64,000 nt of DNA, from NCBI GenBank assembly GCA_019635955.1, contig JAHBYL010000012.1, forward strand, positions 1 through 64,000. Direction: 5' to 3'. This document shows positions 42,938 to 52,688 of the stretch, one piece after another. Positions within the stretch are counted from its first letter, which is position 1, and each line of letters opens with the position of its first letter. The notes below the pieces were generated by a model. It was not told the DNA's origin. It did not search any database and saw only the letters and a program-made list of their open reading frames with translations. A program made the position numbers and the translations under genes. The DNA is from Parvibaculum sp. GTDB lineage: Bacteria; Pseudomonadota; Alphaproteobacteria; Parvibaculales; Parvibaculaceae.

Positions 42938-45910
42938 GTGCCTAAACGGATCGACTTGTTGGTGGCGGAAATGGGTACGGCACTTCGCGAGCGGGGGATG
43001 AATGCGCCCGCGCCCTTCGACATGGCGCGTGTGGAACGCGAGATGGAAGACCTCGTGGCCGCGGCAGCGAAGCTCGATGACGGCGCGGCGGCGCGATTGA
43101 TCGAGGATCCTTCGGCGCGGCACCTCATCCATTCCCTTTTCGGCAATTCGCCCTTTCTCGGCCGCATCGTAAGGCTCCACCCGGACTGGCTGCCGCGCCT
43201 CATCGACCGCGCGCCGGAAGTAGCGATGGAAGACCTGCTCACGCGGGTGAAGGCGGCCCGCGATCTGGAAAAACAGGCGGATGTCATGGCCGCACTTCGG
43301 CTCGCAAAGTCGGAAGCCGCGCTTCTCATCGCCATGGCGGATATCACCGACACATGGTCGCTCGAACAGGTGACGGAGGCGCTGACAGCTTTCGCCGACA
43401 TGGCGGTGGAAAGCTCGATCGCATGGCTGCTGCGCAATGCCGCCTCGCGTGGGCAAATCCTCAAGGCGCCGGAGGACGCCGTGCAGACAGGGTCCGGTCT
43501 CGTCATTCTCGGCATGGGGAAATACGGCTCGCGCGAACTGAACTATTCGAGCGACATCGACATGGTCGTCTTCTATGAGCCGGGACAATTGCCGCTCAAG
43601 GACGGGCTCGACGATGGCGATTTCTTCGTGCGGCTGACGAAGGACCTCGTGAAGATGCTGCAGGAACGGACGGCGGAGGGCTATGTCTTCCGCACCGATC
43701 TGCGGCTCCGTCCCGATCCAGGCGGTACGCCCGTCGCCGTCTCGCTTCCCGCCGCCGAAGGCTATTACGAAAGCCGCGGCCAGAACTGGGAACGCGCCGC
43801 CTTCATCAAGGCGCGGCCGATTGCGGGCGACATCGCCGCGGGCGAGCGTTTCCTGAAACATCTCACACCCTATATCTGGCGCAGGAATCTCGACTTCGCC
43901 GCCATCGACGACATTCATTCGATGAAGCGGCAGATCCACGCTGTCGGCGGCCATGCGGTCGTTGCCGTGGCGGGGCACAATATCAAGCTTGGGCGCGGCG
44001 GCATTCGTGAGATCGAATTCTTCGTGCAGACGCAACAGCTGATCGCCGGCGGTCGCGACTACGACCTGCGTGGACGTCAGACCTGCCCGATGCTCGACGA
44101 ACTGGCGGCGAAGAAGTGGATCGCGCCGGAAACCGCAGACGAACTGAAGGAAGCCTACCGCTTCCTTCGCACGCTCGAACATCGCATCCAGATGATCGAT
44201 GACGAGCAAACCCATTCATTGCCTGCGACCGACGAAGGGCTCGATCACGTCGCCTGTTTCATGGGATTTGCGGACCGCGAAGCTTTTTCCGAAGCGCTGA
44301 CGGTGCGGCTCGAATGCGTGCGCGATCATTACGCCAAGCTTTTCGAAACAGCGCCGCCGCTCGGCGAGGAAGGTGGCAGCCTTGTCTTCACCGGCACGGA
44401 GGACGATCCCGAAACGCTCCAGACGCTGCGGGGTCTCGGCTTTACCCGCGTTTCGGAAATGTCGGAGACGATACGCGGCTGGCACACAGGCCGCTTTCCG
44501 GCAACTCGGGCAACGCGCTCGCGCGAGCTGCTGACGAGCCTCATGCCCGAGCTGCTGCGCGCCCTGTCGCGCACGGCGAACCCCGATACGGCTTTCGACC
44601 GTTTCGACAAGTTCCTCACCGGCCTTCCCGCCGGCGTGCAGCTTTTCTCGATGCTCTATTCCAATCCGCATCTGCTCGACCTGCTGGCGGGCATATGCGG
44701 AACGGCGCCGCGCCTTGCGAGATATCTCAGTCAAAATCCGCGCGTGCTGGAGGCGGTGGTCGATCCCGACTTTTTCAAGGTGCTGCCGGGACGGGAGGAG
44801 CTGCACCGCAGTCTCGCGGACGAACTCGCCCATGCGGAGGACTATCAGGACGTGCTGGACTTCGCGCGCGTCTGGGCGCGCGAATATCGCTTCCGCCTCG
44901 GCGTGCGCGTGCTATCGGGCAGTGCCGACGCGGAAGAAGCCGGGCCCGCCTATGCCGCGCTCGCATCCGAACTCGTGGCGGCGCTTGCGCCTGCGGCGGA
45001 GGGCAAGGTGGCGGAACGGCACGGGCGGATTCCCGGCGGCCGCTTCTGCGCCGTTGCCATGGGCAAGCTCGGCAGTGAGGAGATGAGCGCAAGCTCCGAT
45101 CTCGATCTCATCGTGATCTACGATCTGCCGGATGGCGATGCGGAATCGGATGGCGAAAGGCCGCTTCACGCCTCGCAATATTATGCCCGTGTCTGCCAGC
45201 AGCTCATTACGGCGCTGACGGCGCCGACGGCAGAGGGCAAGCTCTACGAAGTCGACATGCGGCTCCGTCCCTCCGGCAATGCCGGTCCGATTGCGACGGC
45301 CTTCGACAGCTTCGTCGCCTATCAGGAGACGGAGGCCTGGACATGGGAACATATGGCGCTGACGCGCGCCCGTGTTATCTCTGGGCCTACCGAATTACGC
45401 GAGCGTATTGAAGCGGCCATCTCGAACACGATCCTCGCCAAGCGCGACCGGGCGAAGATCGCCTCGGATGTGGCCGAAATGCGGGCGCGCCTCGCCAAGG
45501 AACGGCACAGCGAAAACCCCTGGGAAATGAAACATGTGCGCGGCGGGCTCGTAGACATCGAATTCATCTGCCAGTACCTGCAACTCGTCCATGCGCATGA
45601 GCATCCGGCGATCCGCCATCCTCATACGCGGACGGCGCTCATGCGCATCGCGAAGGAAGGACTGCTCCCCGCCGATACGGCCGAGATGCTCGTCCGGGCG
45701 ATCGACCTCAACCATAATCTGACGCAGGTCATCCGCGTCTGCGTCGAGGGCGTGTTCGATCCTGTAGAGGCACCAAGCGGCCTCAAGTTCCGGCTTGCAC
45801 GCGCGGGCGACGTGCCGGACTTCGCGACGCTCGAGGCGGAACTCATCGAGAGCCAGCGCCGCGTGCGCGAGGCATTCGATGCCATCGTCGTTTCCGCCGC
45901 TTCTGGCTGA
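42938..45910 (+). CDS. glnE: Bifunctional glutamine synthetase adenylyltransferase/deadenylase
   Basis: This 990-residue product starts at a GTG (42938); ATG 42971 is a possible alternative. Two nucleotidyltransferase modules are plain. The first (GMGKYGSRELNYSSDIDMVV, about 191-210) is the deadenylase half. The second (AMGKLGSEEMSASSDLDLIV, about 706-725) is the adenylylating half. Each module keeps the GS...SD.D metal-binding aspartates, and each is followed by a helical bundle. The enzyme switches glutamine synthetase off or on in response to PII. It is the last gene in the degP/two-component/glnE order found in rhizobia. A 224 bp spacer follows. Confidence 0.96.
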   Translation: MPKRIDLLVAEMGTALRERGMNAPAPFDMARVEREMEDLVAAAAKLDDGAAARLIEDPSARHLIHSLFGNSPFLGRIVRLHPDWLPRLIDRAPEVAMEDLLTRVKAARDLEKQADVMAALRLAKSEAALLIAMADITDTWSLEQVTEALTAFADMAVESSIAWLLRNAASRGQILKAPEDAVQTGSGLVILGMGKYGSRELNYSSDIDMVVFYEPGQLPLKDGLDDGDFFVRLTKDLVKMLQERTAEGYVFRTDLRLRPDPGGTPVAVSLPAAEGYYESRGQNWERAAFIKARPIAGDIAAGERFLKHLTPYIWRRNLDFAAIDDIHSMKRQIHAVGGHAVVAVAGHNIKLGRGGIREIEFFVQTQQLIAGGRDYDLRGRQTCPMLDELAAKKWIAPETADELKEAYRFLRTLEHRIQMIDDEQTHSLPATDEGLDHVACFMGFADREAFSEALTVRLECVRDHYAKLFETAPPLGEEGGSLVFTGTEDDPETLQTLRGLGFTRVSEMSETIRGWHTGRFPATRATRSRELLTSLMPELLRALSRTANPDTAFDRFDKFLTGLPAGVQLFSMLYSNPHLLDLLAGICGTAPRLARYLSQNPRVLEAVVDPDFFKVLPGREELHRSLADELAHAEDYQDVLDFARVWAREYRFRLGVRVLSGSADAEEAGPAYAALASELVAALAPAAEGKVAERHGRIPGGRFCAVAMGKLGSEEMSASSDLDLIVIYDLPDGDAESDGERPLHASQYYARVCQQLITALTAPTAEGKLYEVDMRLRPSGNAGPIATAFDSFVAYQETEAWTWEHMALTRARVISGPTELRERIEAAISNTILAKRDRAKIASDVAEMRARLAKERHSENPWEMKHVRGGLVDIEFICQYLQLVHAHEHPAIRHPHTRTALMRIAKEGLLPADTAEMLVRAIDLNHNLTQVIRVCVEGVFDPVEAPSGLKFRLARAGDVPDFATLEAELIESQRRVREAFDAIVVSAASG

Positions 45911-46134
45911 CTCCTTGCACCGCCGTCCTGCCGGCCGGGACTGGGCCGCGTTAACCCTGACGGGGCAACGTGCGTCCGATGCGAGGCTTTTCCCGGCATT
46001 TTGTGGTTAACGGGAACCGCGTTTCGGCAATGCGGTTCGCTTGTCCGGCGCGATGCGTGTCAATTCGGTACGCTTGCGCCTGGTGAGGCGTTTGGGAACC
46101 GTCCCAAGCCGGGCGGTGTGTGGGGTAGCGACGC

Positions 46135-47733
46135 ATGGAGCGTCACGATGCAGTCGTGATCGGAGCCGGGCTCAACGGGCTTGTTGCCGCCGCCTATCTG
46201 GCGCGGGCGGGGCTCGATGTGCTCGTGCTCGACCGCGCCTCGGCCCCGGGCGGCATTGCCATGCCGCATGAGATTGCGCCGGGTTTCCTGCTGCCGCGCT
46301 ACACGCTTGGCAGCGGCGGCTTGCCGCCCCGCATTGCTGCCGATCTCGATCTCGCGCGCCACGGATTGCGCTTCATCCGCGCCGAAGGCAGCGTCACCTG
46401 TTTCCCGGACGGCGCCTATGTGGCGAGCTATCGCGACGGCGTGGTCCATCGCCGCGAGCTTGCGCGCCATTCGCGGCGCGACGCGGATGCCTGGACGCGG
46501 TATCGCCGCGACATGCTGCGGGCGGCGAGGGGCCTCGCGCCGCTTCTCTCCCGCGCGGCGTCCGCCCCATCGGGCGGCGTCATCGGCCGTCTTCGCGCGC
46601 GACTTGCGCTGGCCGACCGCCTTGCCGAAACCCCGCCCGCGGAACTGGCGGCTATGCTGGAACTCTGGACACTGCCCCTTTCGGAGTATCTCGACGATTA
46701 TTTCGAGGCACCTGCCGTCAAGGCGCATCTCGCGGCGGCGGCGCTGATCGGCGGAACGCTCGGACCTTCGTCGCCGATGAGCGCGTCGCGCCTCATATGG
46801 CCCTGGCTGTCTGAAACAGGGGACGCCATGGGCGGCGCGCCCGACACACTGATGCCGCAAGGCGGCAGCGTTGCGCTGCTTCATGCGCTTACCGCCGCCG
46901 TGCAGGGGCGCGGCGGCACGATCCGCCTCGATGCGGAAGTCACGGATGTCCTCATCAAGGACCGCAAGGTGCGCGGCGTCGAACTCGCGAATGGCGAGAC
47001 GATCGGCGCTGGCGTGGTGCTGTCGGGCCTCGATGTGAAGCGGAGCTTCCTGAGCCTCTTCCGCTGGAAGGATCTGCCGCAAGGACTGGTCGAGCGTGTC
47101 GGCCGCGTGCGCATGAAGGGCGTCGCCGCCAAGGTGAACATAGCGCTCGACGCCATGCCGGAATTTCCGGGTCTGCCGGAAAGTTGCCCCTCGCTCGGCG
47201 GAGGCTTGCGGCTTGCAGGCACGATCCCGGCCATGGACCGCGCTTTCGCCGACTGGCGAGAGCGGATGCCGCCGCGCGATCCCCTGATCGACGTGCTGAT
47301 CCCCTCGATTGCCGATCCGTCGCTGGCGCCCGCCGGCAAGCATGTGCTCTCCGCCGTGGTCCAGTTCGTGCCCGGCGAGCTTCATGACGGTGCCTGGACG
47401 GGGGAGCGCCGCGATGCGCTGCGCGATCTCGTGACGGCGCGGCTTGCCGAGGTGAGCCCCGGCATCGAGACGCGTATGCTCGCTTGCGAAGTTCTGCTGC
47501 CAGGCGACATCGAAAATGAGATGGGGCTCACGGGCGGCGATCTTGCCTATGGCGAGACGACGCTCGATCAGTTCTTCGCGAACCGGCCTTTCCCCGGCCA
47601 GGGCGGCGCCTCGACGCCGTTGCGCAATTTCTATCTCTGCTCGCCGAGTGCCCACCCCGGACCTTTCGTGATGGGTGCGCCCGGCGCGAATGCCGCGGCC
47701 GAGGTGCTGGCCGCCCGCAAGGGGAGGGCCTGA
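46135..47733 (+). CDS. Phytoene desaturase-like FAD oxidoreductase 1
   Basis: This 532-residue product has a Rossmann FAD site (DAVVIGAGLNGLVAAAYLARAG) followed by LDRASAPGG, typical of phytoene-desaturase/PYROXD2-type flavoproteins. A C-terminal FAD-contact region carries FYLCSPSAHPGPFVMGAPGANAAAEVL. The next gene is a paralogue with the same layout, four bases away. Both probably act on related substrates, and PYROXD2-like enzymes are of uncertain activity in bacteria. GlnE lies 224 bp upstream with no clear promoter visible. Confidence 0.85.
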   Translation: MERHDAVVIGAGLNGLVAAAYLARAGLDVLVLDRASAPGGIAMPHEIAPGFLLPRYTLGSGGLPPRIAADLDLARHGLRFIRAEGSVTCFPDGAYVASYRDGVVHRRELARHSRRDADAWTRYRRDMLRAARGLAPLLSRAASAPSGGVIGRLRARLALADRLAETPPAELAAMLELWTLPLSEYLDDYFEAPAVKAHLAAAALIGGTLGPSSPMSASRLIWPWLSETGDAMGGAPDTLMPQGGSVALLHALTAAVQGRGGTIRLDAEVTDVLIKDRKVRGVELANGETIGAGVVLSGLDVKRSFLSLFRWKDLPQGLVERVGRVRMKGVAAKVNIALDAMPEFPGLPESCPSLGGGLRLAGTIPAMDRAFADWRERMPPRDPLIDVLIPSIADPSLAPAGKHVLSAVVQFVPGELHDGAWTGERRDALRDLVTARLAEVSPGIETRMLACEVLLPGDIENEMGLTGGDLAYGETTLDQFFANRPFPGQGGASTPLRNFYLCSPSAHPGPFVMGAPGANAAAEVLAARKGRA

Positions 47734-47736
47734 GCC

Positions 47737-49317
47737 ATGTCCCGCAGCGGAAATACATTTGATGCGATCGTGATCGGCGCGGGTCATAACGGTCTCGTCG
47801 CTGCAGCGCGCCTCGCGCGGGCGGGTCGCCGCGTGCTCGTGCTTGAAGCGCGCGATGCACCGGGCGGTGCCTCCGCGACATCTGAAATCGTTCCCGGCTA
47901 TGCGGCGCCTGCGGTCGCGCATCTGGTCGATGCTTTCCCGAAGCGGATCGAACGCGCGCTCAAACTTGCGAAACACGGTCTCCGCTATGCCGCGAGGGAT
48001 ATTCCGACCGTCGCACTCGATCCGGATGGCGGCCACGTTCTTCTGCCGCGCAACCGCCGGGAGTTCTCCCGCTTTGCCAAGCGGCTGCCGCGCGATGCGG
48101 AAGCCTATCGCGACTATGCCGCCGACCTTCATACGCAGGCCGCGCTGATCGCGCCGCTTCTCGGTGACATACCGCCGGACCTTCGCGAACCCGAGGTGCT
48201 GCGTAAATTCTGCCGCCGCCTCGTCTGGCGCGGAGAGATATCCGGGGGATCGACGCTGCAGAAACTGATGCGGCGTCTGCCGGAAAGCATCGGCGACAGG
48301 CTCGATGCCGAGTTCGAATCCCCGCTTCTGAAGGGAGCCCTCGCATTCGACGCGACGCTTGGCGGCGGGGAGGGCCCCTATGCACCGGGCACATCCTTCC
48401 GTGCGGTCTGGCGCGAGGCGCTCAGGATGCAGGGCCAGGGCCTGCGGCAGATCGCGGGCGGGCCGGGCGCCCTCATTCGGGCGCTCATCGCGATCGTGTC
48501 GGCGGGCGGCGGGGAACTGCGCCTCAACGCGGCGGTGGAGCGGATCTTCATCGAGAACGGCGTTGCCGCCGGGGTCGAACTCCTGGACGGCACATTGCTG
48601 CGCGCGCCGCTTGTCCTGTCAGCCATCAATCCGCGCGTCACGCTGCTGGAACTCGCAGGCGCGCAGTGCGTGGAAACGCATCAGGCGCTGGAATTGAGCC
48701 GTGCGCCGCGGCCCGGTACGACGGCAAAGCTCAATCTCGCCCTCGAACGCGCACCCCTCTTCACCGGACTTGCCGCAGAACTCCATGGAGCGAGGCTTCT
48801 CATCGCGCCTTCGCTGCAGGAAGTGGACGAGGCTGCCGCTGCCTGCAACGAAGGCCGCCTCACCTCGGCACCGGTTCTGGAACTGCATATGCCGAGCGTC
48901 GCGGACCCGGCACTCGCGCCAGAAGGGCACCAGATTCTTTCCGTCATCGTTCATTCCGCGCCGCATGAGGTCGAAGGCGGCTGGCCCATGCGGCGCGAAG
49001 GCTTTGTGCAGAAAGTTGTGCGGCGGATCGCGTCCTTCGCGCCGGGCATAGAGGAAGCGATGATCGCGGGCGAGATACTGACGCCGCCGGATATCGAATT
49101 GAAATACGGGCTTGCGGGCGGCGACTGGCATCAGGGCGACCTTCGCCTCGACCGCCTGCTGGCCTTTCGGCCTGCTCCCGGATTCAGCCGCTACGAAACG
49201 CCGCTGGCTGGGCTTTATCTCTGCGGTGCAGGCAACCATCCAGGCGGCGGCGTGACCGGACTTCCGGGCTGGATCGCGGCGGGCGCCGCGATCGACAAGA
49301 TGGAGGCGGGCAGATGA
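47737..49317 (+). CDS. Phytoene desaturase-like FAD oxidoreductase 2
   Basis: This 526-residue product resembles the previous gene: a DAIVIGAGHNGLVAAARLARAGRRVLVLEARDAPGG Rossmann block, a helical DRLDAEFESPLLKGALAFDATLGGGEG, and a C-terminal GLYLCGAGNHPGGGVTGLPGWIAAGAA. The tandem pair probably arose by duplication and may form a heteromeric complex. The gene overlaps the GcvT-like gene by ATGA. The substrate is unknown. Confidence 0.85.
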   Translation: MSRSGNTFDAIVIGAGHNGLVAAARLARAGRRVLVLEARDAPGGASATSEIVPGYAAPAVAHLVDAFPKRIERALKLAKHGLRYAARDIPTVALDPDGGHVLLPRNRREFSRFAKRLPRDAEAYRDYAADLHTQAALIAPLLGDIPPDLREPEVLRKFCRRLVWRGEISGGSTLQKLMRRLPESIGDRLDAEFESPLLKGALAFDATLGGGEGPYAPGTSFRAVWREALRMQGQGLRQIAGGPGALIRALIAIVSAGGGELRLNAAVERIFIENGVAAGVELLDGTLLRAPLVLSAINPRVTLLELAGAQCVETHQALELSRAPRPGTTAKLNLALERAPLFTGLAAELHGARLLIAPSLQEVDEAAAACNEGRLTSAPVLELHMPSVADPALAPEGHQILSVIVHSAPHEVEGGWPMRREGFVQKVVRRIASFAPGIEEAMIAGEILTPPDIELKYGLAGGDWHQGDLRLDRLLAFRPAPGFSRYETPLAGLYLCGAGNHPGGGVTGLPGWIAAGAAIDKMEAGR

Positions 49318-50630
49318 CGCCGGATTCCTTCCCGCGCCCCGAAGAACAGCAGTCCGAAACGCTGCGTGAAGAAGCAGTGCCGGTGAATGCCGTCGATCCG
49401 GCGGACGAACGCGCCGAAGTCGATCCATCTCTTTTCGAGGAAGAGAGCGGCGAACCGCCCTTTGCGCGCGCTGTCCGGACGACACCGCTTCATCTTGAAA
49501 CCGCCGCCGAAAGCCGCACCAATCTCTGGACGGCATGGAACGGCTACACGGTGCCGCAGATATTCACCGATCTCGGCGACGAATATCGCGCCTTGCGCGG
49601 TGCCGCCGCCTTGATGGACCTGACGCCTCTCGTCAAATACCGGATTTCGGGCCGCGATGCGCTTGCCTATCTTGAACGGCTTTGCGCTGTGCCGGTCGGT
49701 TCGCTTGAGGTGGACAGGTTGCGTCATGTCATCTTCTGCGAAGGCAGCGGCATGGTGCTCGGCGACGGGCTGCTCTTCCGCCTCGCAGCAGACGACTACC
49801 GGCTGGTGACGGAGGAAACGCATCTCGCCTGGCTCATCGACAGTGCGGAAGGATTCCGCGTCCGCGTGGAAGATGTGAGCGCCACGCTCGCAGTACTCGC
49901 CCTTCAGGGGCCGCTTTCGGCCTTCCTGCTCGCGGAACTTGGCTGCGACGACATCGAGACTCTCGACCCCTTCGCCGCGCGCTGGATTCCGATCGGAGGC
50001 ATGCCGGTCTATGCGAGCCGCAGCGGCGCGACGGGCGACCTCGGATACGAACTCTGGTGCGACGCGGAGGACGCGCCGCATGTCTGGCGCACGCTGCTGG
50101 AGAAGGGTGCAACTTTCGGTCTTCGCCCGGCCGGATTTGCGCTCCGCGAACTGGCGCGGCTCGAAGCAGGCCACCCGCGCGCTGGCGTCGACTATCTGTC
50201 GGCCTTCGCGGCCATCGATCCCGCGGACGCCTTGCCGCCCTCCGCGATCTGGCCGGGCTTCACGATCGCACCCTCCAAGGGCCTGTTCAATGGAGGGTCG
50301 GCACTGCGCGCCATGCAGGGCACGGAACCCGCCCGCCGCCTGGTCCGCCTCGCTGTCGAAGGGCTCGAACCGGCGCGCTTCGCCTCCGTCTCGCTGAACG
50401 GCGCGCCGGCGGGGCTTGCGACCACGACCGGCTTCTCACCGGCGCTCGGCGCGAATATCGCCCTCGCGGTGCTTGCAAATGGCGCCGTCGGAGCCGCCGG
50501 CCTTTCTGTGCTCGCGGAACGCCGGGAAGGACTGTCTGTCGTGGAAACCCGCCTTCCCGCGCAAGTGCTCCCGGGCCCTGCCTTCTCGCATCGCCGCCGC
50601 CTTGCGGTTCGAGCGGGGCTCCGCCCCTGA
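49314..50630 (+). CDS. GcvT-family (aminomethyltransferase-like) folate-fold protein
   Basis: This 438-residue product begins with a ~50-residue acidic extension rich in E/D, then a GcvT-like domain. Its key segments are YRALRGAAALMDLTPLVKYRISGRDALAYLERL, VIFCEGSGMVLGDGLLFRLAADDYRLV, GDLGYELWCDAEDAPHVWRTL, and the C-terminal ARRLVRLAVEGLEPA..ASVSLNGAPAGLATTTGFSPALGANIALAVL barrel. The fold binds tetrahydrofolate and takes a one-carbon group from an amine. Overlap with the upstream flavoprotein suggests a single pathway, for instance oxidative demethylation of an unknown N-methylated substrate; that is inference. Confidence 0.75.
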   Translation: MTPDSFPRPEEQQSETLREEAVPVNAVDPADERAEVDPSLFEEESGEPPFARAVRTTPLHLETAAESRTNLWTAWNGYTVPQIFTDLGDEYRALRGAAALMDLTPLVKYRISGRDALAYLERLCAVPVGSLEVDRLRHVIFCEGSGMVLGDGLLFRLAADDYRLVTEETHLAWLIDSAEGFRVRVEDVSATLAVLALQGPLSAFLLAELGCDDIETLDPFAARWIPIGGMPVYASRSGATGDLGYELWCDAEDAPHVWRTLLEKGATFGLRPAGFALRELARLEAGHPRAGVDYLSAFAAIDPADALPPSAIWPGFTIAPSKGLFNGGSALRAMQGTEPARRLVRLAVEGLEPARFASVSLNGAPAGLATTTGFSPALGANIALAVLANGAVGAAGLSVLAERREGLSVVETRLPAQVLPGPAFSHRRRLAVRAGLRP

Positions 50631-50775
50631 TTTTTCTCGGGCCGAACCGACGGATTCCCGCTCCCCCATCGTTTGAATGAGTAAGGACGGCGGAACTTTC
50701 CGCCTGCGCCACCCTGATGCGGCGGCGTTCCTTGTTCAGCTCCGGGGGACGGAAACTGGAAAAAGGACGATAGCG

Positions 50776-51465
50776 ATGAAGAAGCTCAAGATTGGATTGT
50801 TCGGCACGGCGGCGGCCCTCGCGGTTGCAATGGCGGTTCCGGCGATCACGCATGCCGAGCCCGGAAAACACGGCCACGGGGCCCATCTTTTCGGCATGGC
50901 CGATACGGACAATAGCGGCGACATCTCGAAGGAAGAGTTCCGCGCCGCTGCAGAGCAACGCTTTGCCGCGATGGACAAGGACGGCGACGGCTTCGTCACC
51001 AAGGACGAAATGAAGGCCGCCCGCGAGGCCATGCGCGAGAAGTTCAAGGAAGGCCGCGGCGACCCCGCCGAACGGTTCGCCGCCATGGATGCCGACGGCG
51101 ATGGCAAGGTCACGCTCGAGGAGATGAAGCAGAAAGCCGCGGAACGCAAGGATGGCGAACTTTCCGACCGTCATGCCGGCTGGATGGAGAAGTACTTCGA
51201 GAAGGCCGACGCCGACGGCGACGGTGCGCTGACGCTCGAGGAAATGCAGGCCGCCAAGCAGAAGATGCGGGACGGCAAGAAGGAAGCCGGCCGCGACGGC
51301 TCCAAGGAAGGCAAGCGCGGTGACCACTTCGCAAGCCTCGACACGGATGGCGATGGCAAGGTTTCCAGGGATGAGTTCCTTGCCGGTGCCGACAAGATGT
51401 TCGAGCGCCTCGACCGCAATAGCGACGGCAAGATCGAACGTGGCGAAGGCCGCGGAAACCGCTGA
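50776..51465 (+). CDS. Periplasmic EF-hand calcium-binding protein
   Basis: This 229-residue product has a signal peptide (MKKLKIGLFGTAAALAVAMAVPAITHA). Six EF-hand loops are readable: DTDNSGDISKEE, DKDGDGFVTKDE, DADGDGKVTLEE, DADGDGALTLEE, DTDGDGKVSRDE and DRNSDGKIERGE, separated by lysine- and glutamate-rich helices. It is expected to bind Ca2+ in the periplasm. It sits seven bases before a sigma factor gene on the same strand, and a calcium-sensing or buffering link to that regulator is possible but unproven. Confidence 0.9.
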   Translation: MKKLKIGLFGTAAALAVAMAVPAITHAEPGKHGHGAHLFGMADTDNSGDISKEEFRAAAEQRFAAMDKDGDGFVTKDEMKAAREAMREKFKEGRGDPAERFAAMDADGDGKVTLEEMKQKAAERKDGELSDRHAGWMEKYFEKADADGDGALTLEEMQAAKQKMRDGKKEAGRDGSKEGKRGDHFASLDTDGDGKVSRDEFLAGADKMFERLDRNSDGKIERGEGRGNR

Positions 51466-51472
51466 GGCGGGG

Positions 51473-52171
51473 ATGAAACAACTGCCGAAGCCAGCTAGGC
51501 TTCGGCAGGACGAGCCTGATCGGGTGAAGGGCGCCGGCATGAGCCGGGGCCCTTTGCTCGCGCCGGTGCAGGATGGCAGGGGAGGAAGCGGGCGCGTGAA
51601 GGAAGCGTCGGACGACGAACTGGTTGCCGCCGTCGCCAAGGGCGACGGAGCCGCCTGTGGTCTGCTGATGGAGCGTCATCTCGGGCGCACCGTCGCTTTG
51701 GCCCGGCGCATGATGGGCAATCAGGCCGACGCCGAGGAAGTGGCGCAGGAAGTGTTCCTGAGGGTCTGGACCCATGCAGACCGTTGGGAGCCGGGCAGGG
51801 CACAGTTCTCCACCTGGCTGCACCGCGTGGCAACCAATCTCTGCCTCGACCGCCTGCGGCGCCAGCGCAGAACCGTGGATATCGATGAAATGCCCAATCT
51901 CGTCAGCGACGAGCCGGGCCCCGACCGCAGGCTCGAAGCGGACCAGCTTGCGGCCCGTGTCGAGGCGGCCCTCCAGCAATTGCCGGAGCGCCAGCGCGCC
52001 GCGATCGCGCTGTCGCACTATCAGGGCCTGAGCAATACCGAAACGGCGGAAATTCTCGAGGTGAGTGTCGAGGCGGTGGAATCGCTGCTTTCGCGCGGGC
52101 GGCGCCAGTTGCGGGTGTTGCTTGCGACGGAAAAAGACGAATTGTTGCGTTCAAGGGAAACAAGCGCCTGA
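51473..52171 (+). CDS. Extracytoplasmic-function type sigma factor
   Basis: This 232-residue product starts MKQLPKPARLRQDE (ATG 51473, GAGGCGGGG before it); 51539 (MSRGPLLAP) is a possible shorter start. Region 2 is visible as ACGLLMERHLGRTVALARRMMGNQADAEEVAQEVFLRVW and FSTWLHRVATNLCLDRLRRQRR. Region 4 is seen in RVEAALQQLPERQRAAIALSHYQGLSNTETAEILEVSVEAVESLLSRGRRQLR. ECF factors are usually held by a membrane anti-sigma; the next gene (25 bp away) is a candidate. Confidence 0.9.
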   Translation: MKQLPKPARLRQDEPDRVKGAGMSRGPLLAPVQDGRGGSGRVKEASDDELVAAVAKGDGAACGLLMERHLGRTVALARRMMGNQADAEEVAQEVFLRVWTHADRWEPGRAQFSTWLHRVATNLCLDRLRRQRRTVDIDEMPNLVSDEPGPDRRLEADQLAARVEAALQQLPERQRAAIALSHYQGLSNTETAEILEVSVEAVESLLSRGRRQLRVLLATEKDELLRSRETSA

Positions 52172-52196
52172 CGCGCTTAATTCGGATTTGAAGACG

Positions 52197-52688
52197 ATGG
52201 CGAACGAAATCACATTGGAGCGCTTCTCGGCGATCGTCGAGGCCTATGGCGCCTCGCCGGCCCGCTGGCCCGAAGCGGAACGCGGCGCGGCAGAGGCCTT
52301 TGCCGCCTCTTCGGCCGAGGCGCGCTCGCTTCTCGCCGTTGCCGGGGCGCTCGATGCGGCGCTGGCTGCGGCCCCGGTCGAAGCCCCTTCCGCGGCGCTT
52401 GTCGCGCGGCTGATGGCGGCACGGCCGCGCGCCGCTGGTGCGGCGCCGGCAGCCAAGCCGCGAAGTGCTTTCCGTGAGTTGATCGACACGATCTGGCCTT
52501 ACGGGTCGCCCGCCTTGCCGACCGGTGCCCTCGCGGCATCGATCATGCTGGGCATCGCGGTGGGATCCGTATCCGAGATATCCGTGCTGAACGAGGGCCT
52601 GACGGCGGCGGAGGAAACCGAGGCGGACGACCGTCTGATCTCGCTTGCACTTGCCGATGTCGCTTGGCCCGAGGAGTGGATGCAATGA
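52197..52688 (+). CDS. Putative membrane anti-sigma factor
   Basis: This 163-residue product begins MANEITLERFSAIVEAYGASPARWPEAERGAAEAFAASSAEA, an acidic helical N-terminal part typical of cytosolic sigma-binding domains. One membrane helix (about residues 101-121, PALPTGALAASIMLGIAVGSV) is followed by a short periplasmic tail. The family is not recognised from memory, so the anti-sigma role is inferred from topology and the ECF neighbour. The stop overlaps the next ATG. No HXXXCXXC zinc motif is visible. Confidence 0.6.
   Translation: MANEITLERFSAIVEAYGASPARWPEAERGAAEAFAASSAEARSLLAVAGALDAALAAAPVEAPSAALVARLMAARPRAAGAAPAAKPRSAFRELIDTIWPYGSPALPTGALAASIMLGIAVGSVSEISVLNEGLTAAEETEADDRLISLALADVAWPEEWMQ

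Noticed and set aside
46060-48132. 690-codon minus-strand frame opposite the flavoprotein pair
   Set aside because: It is a shadow of two well-supported genes with no family resemblance.
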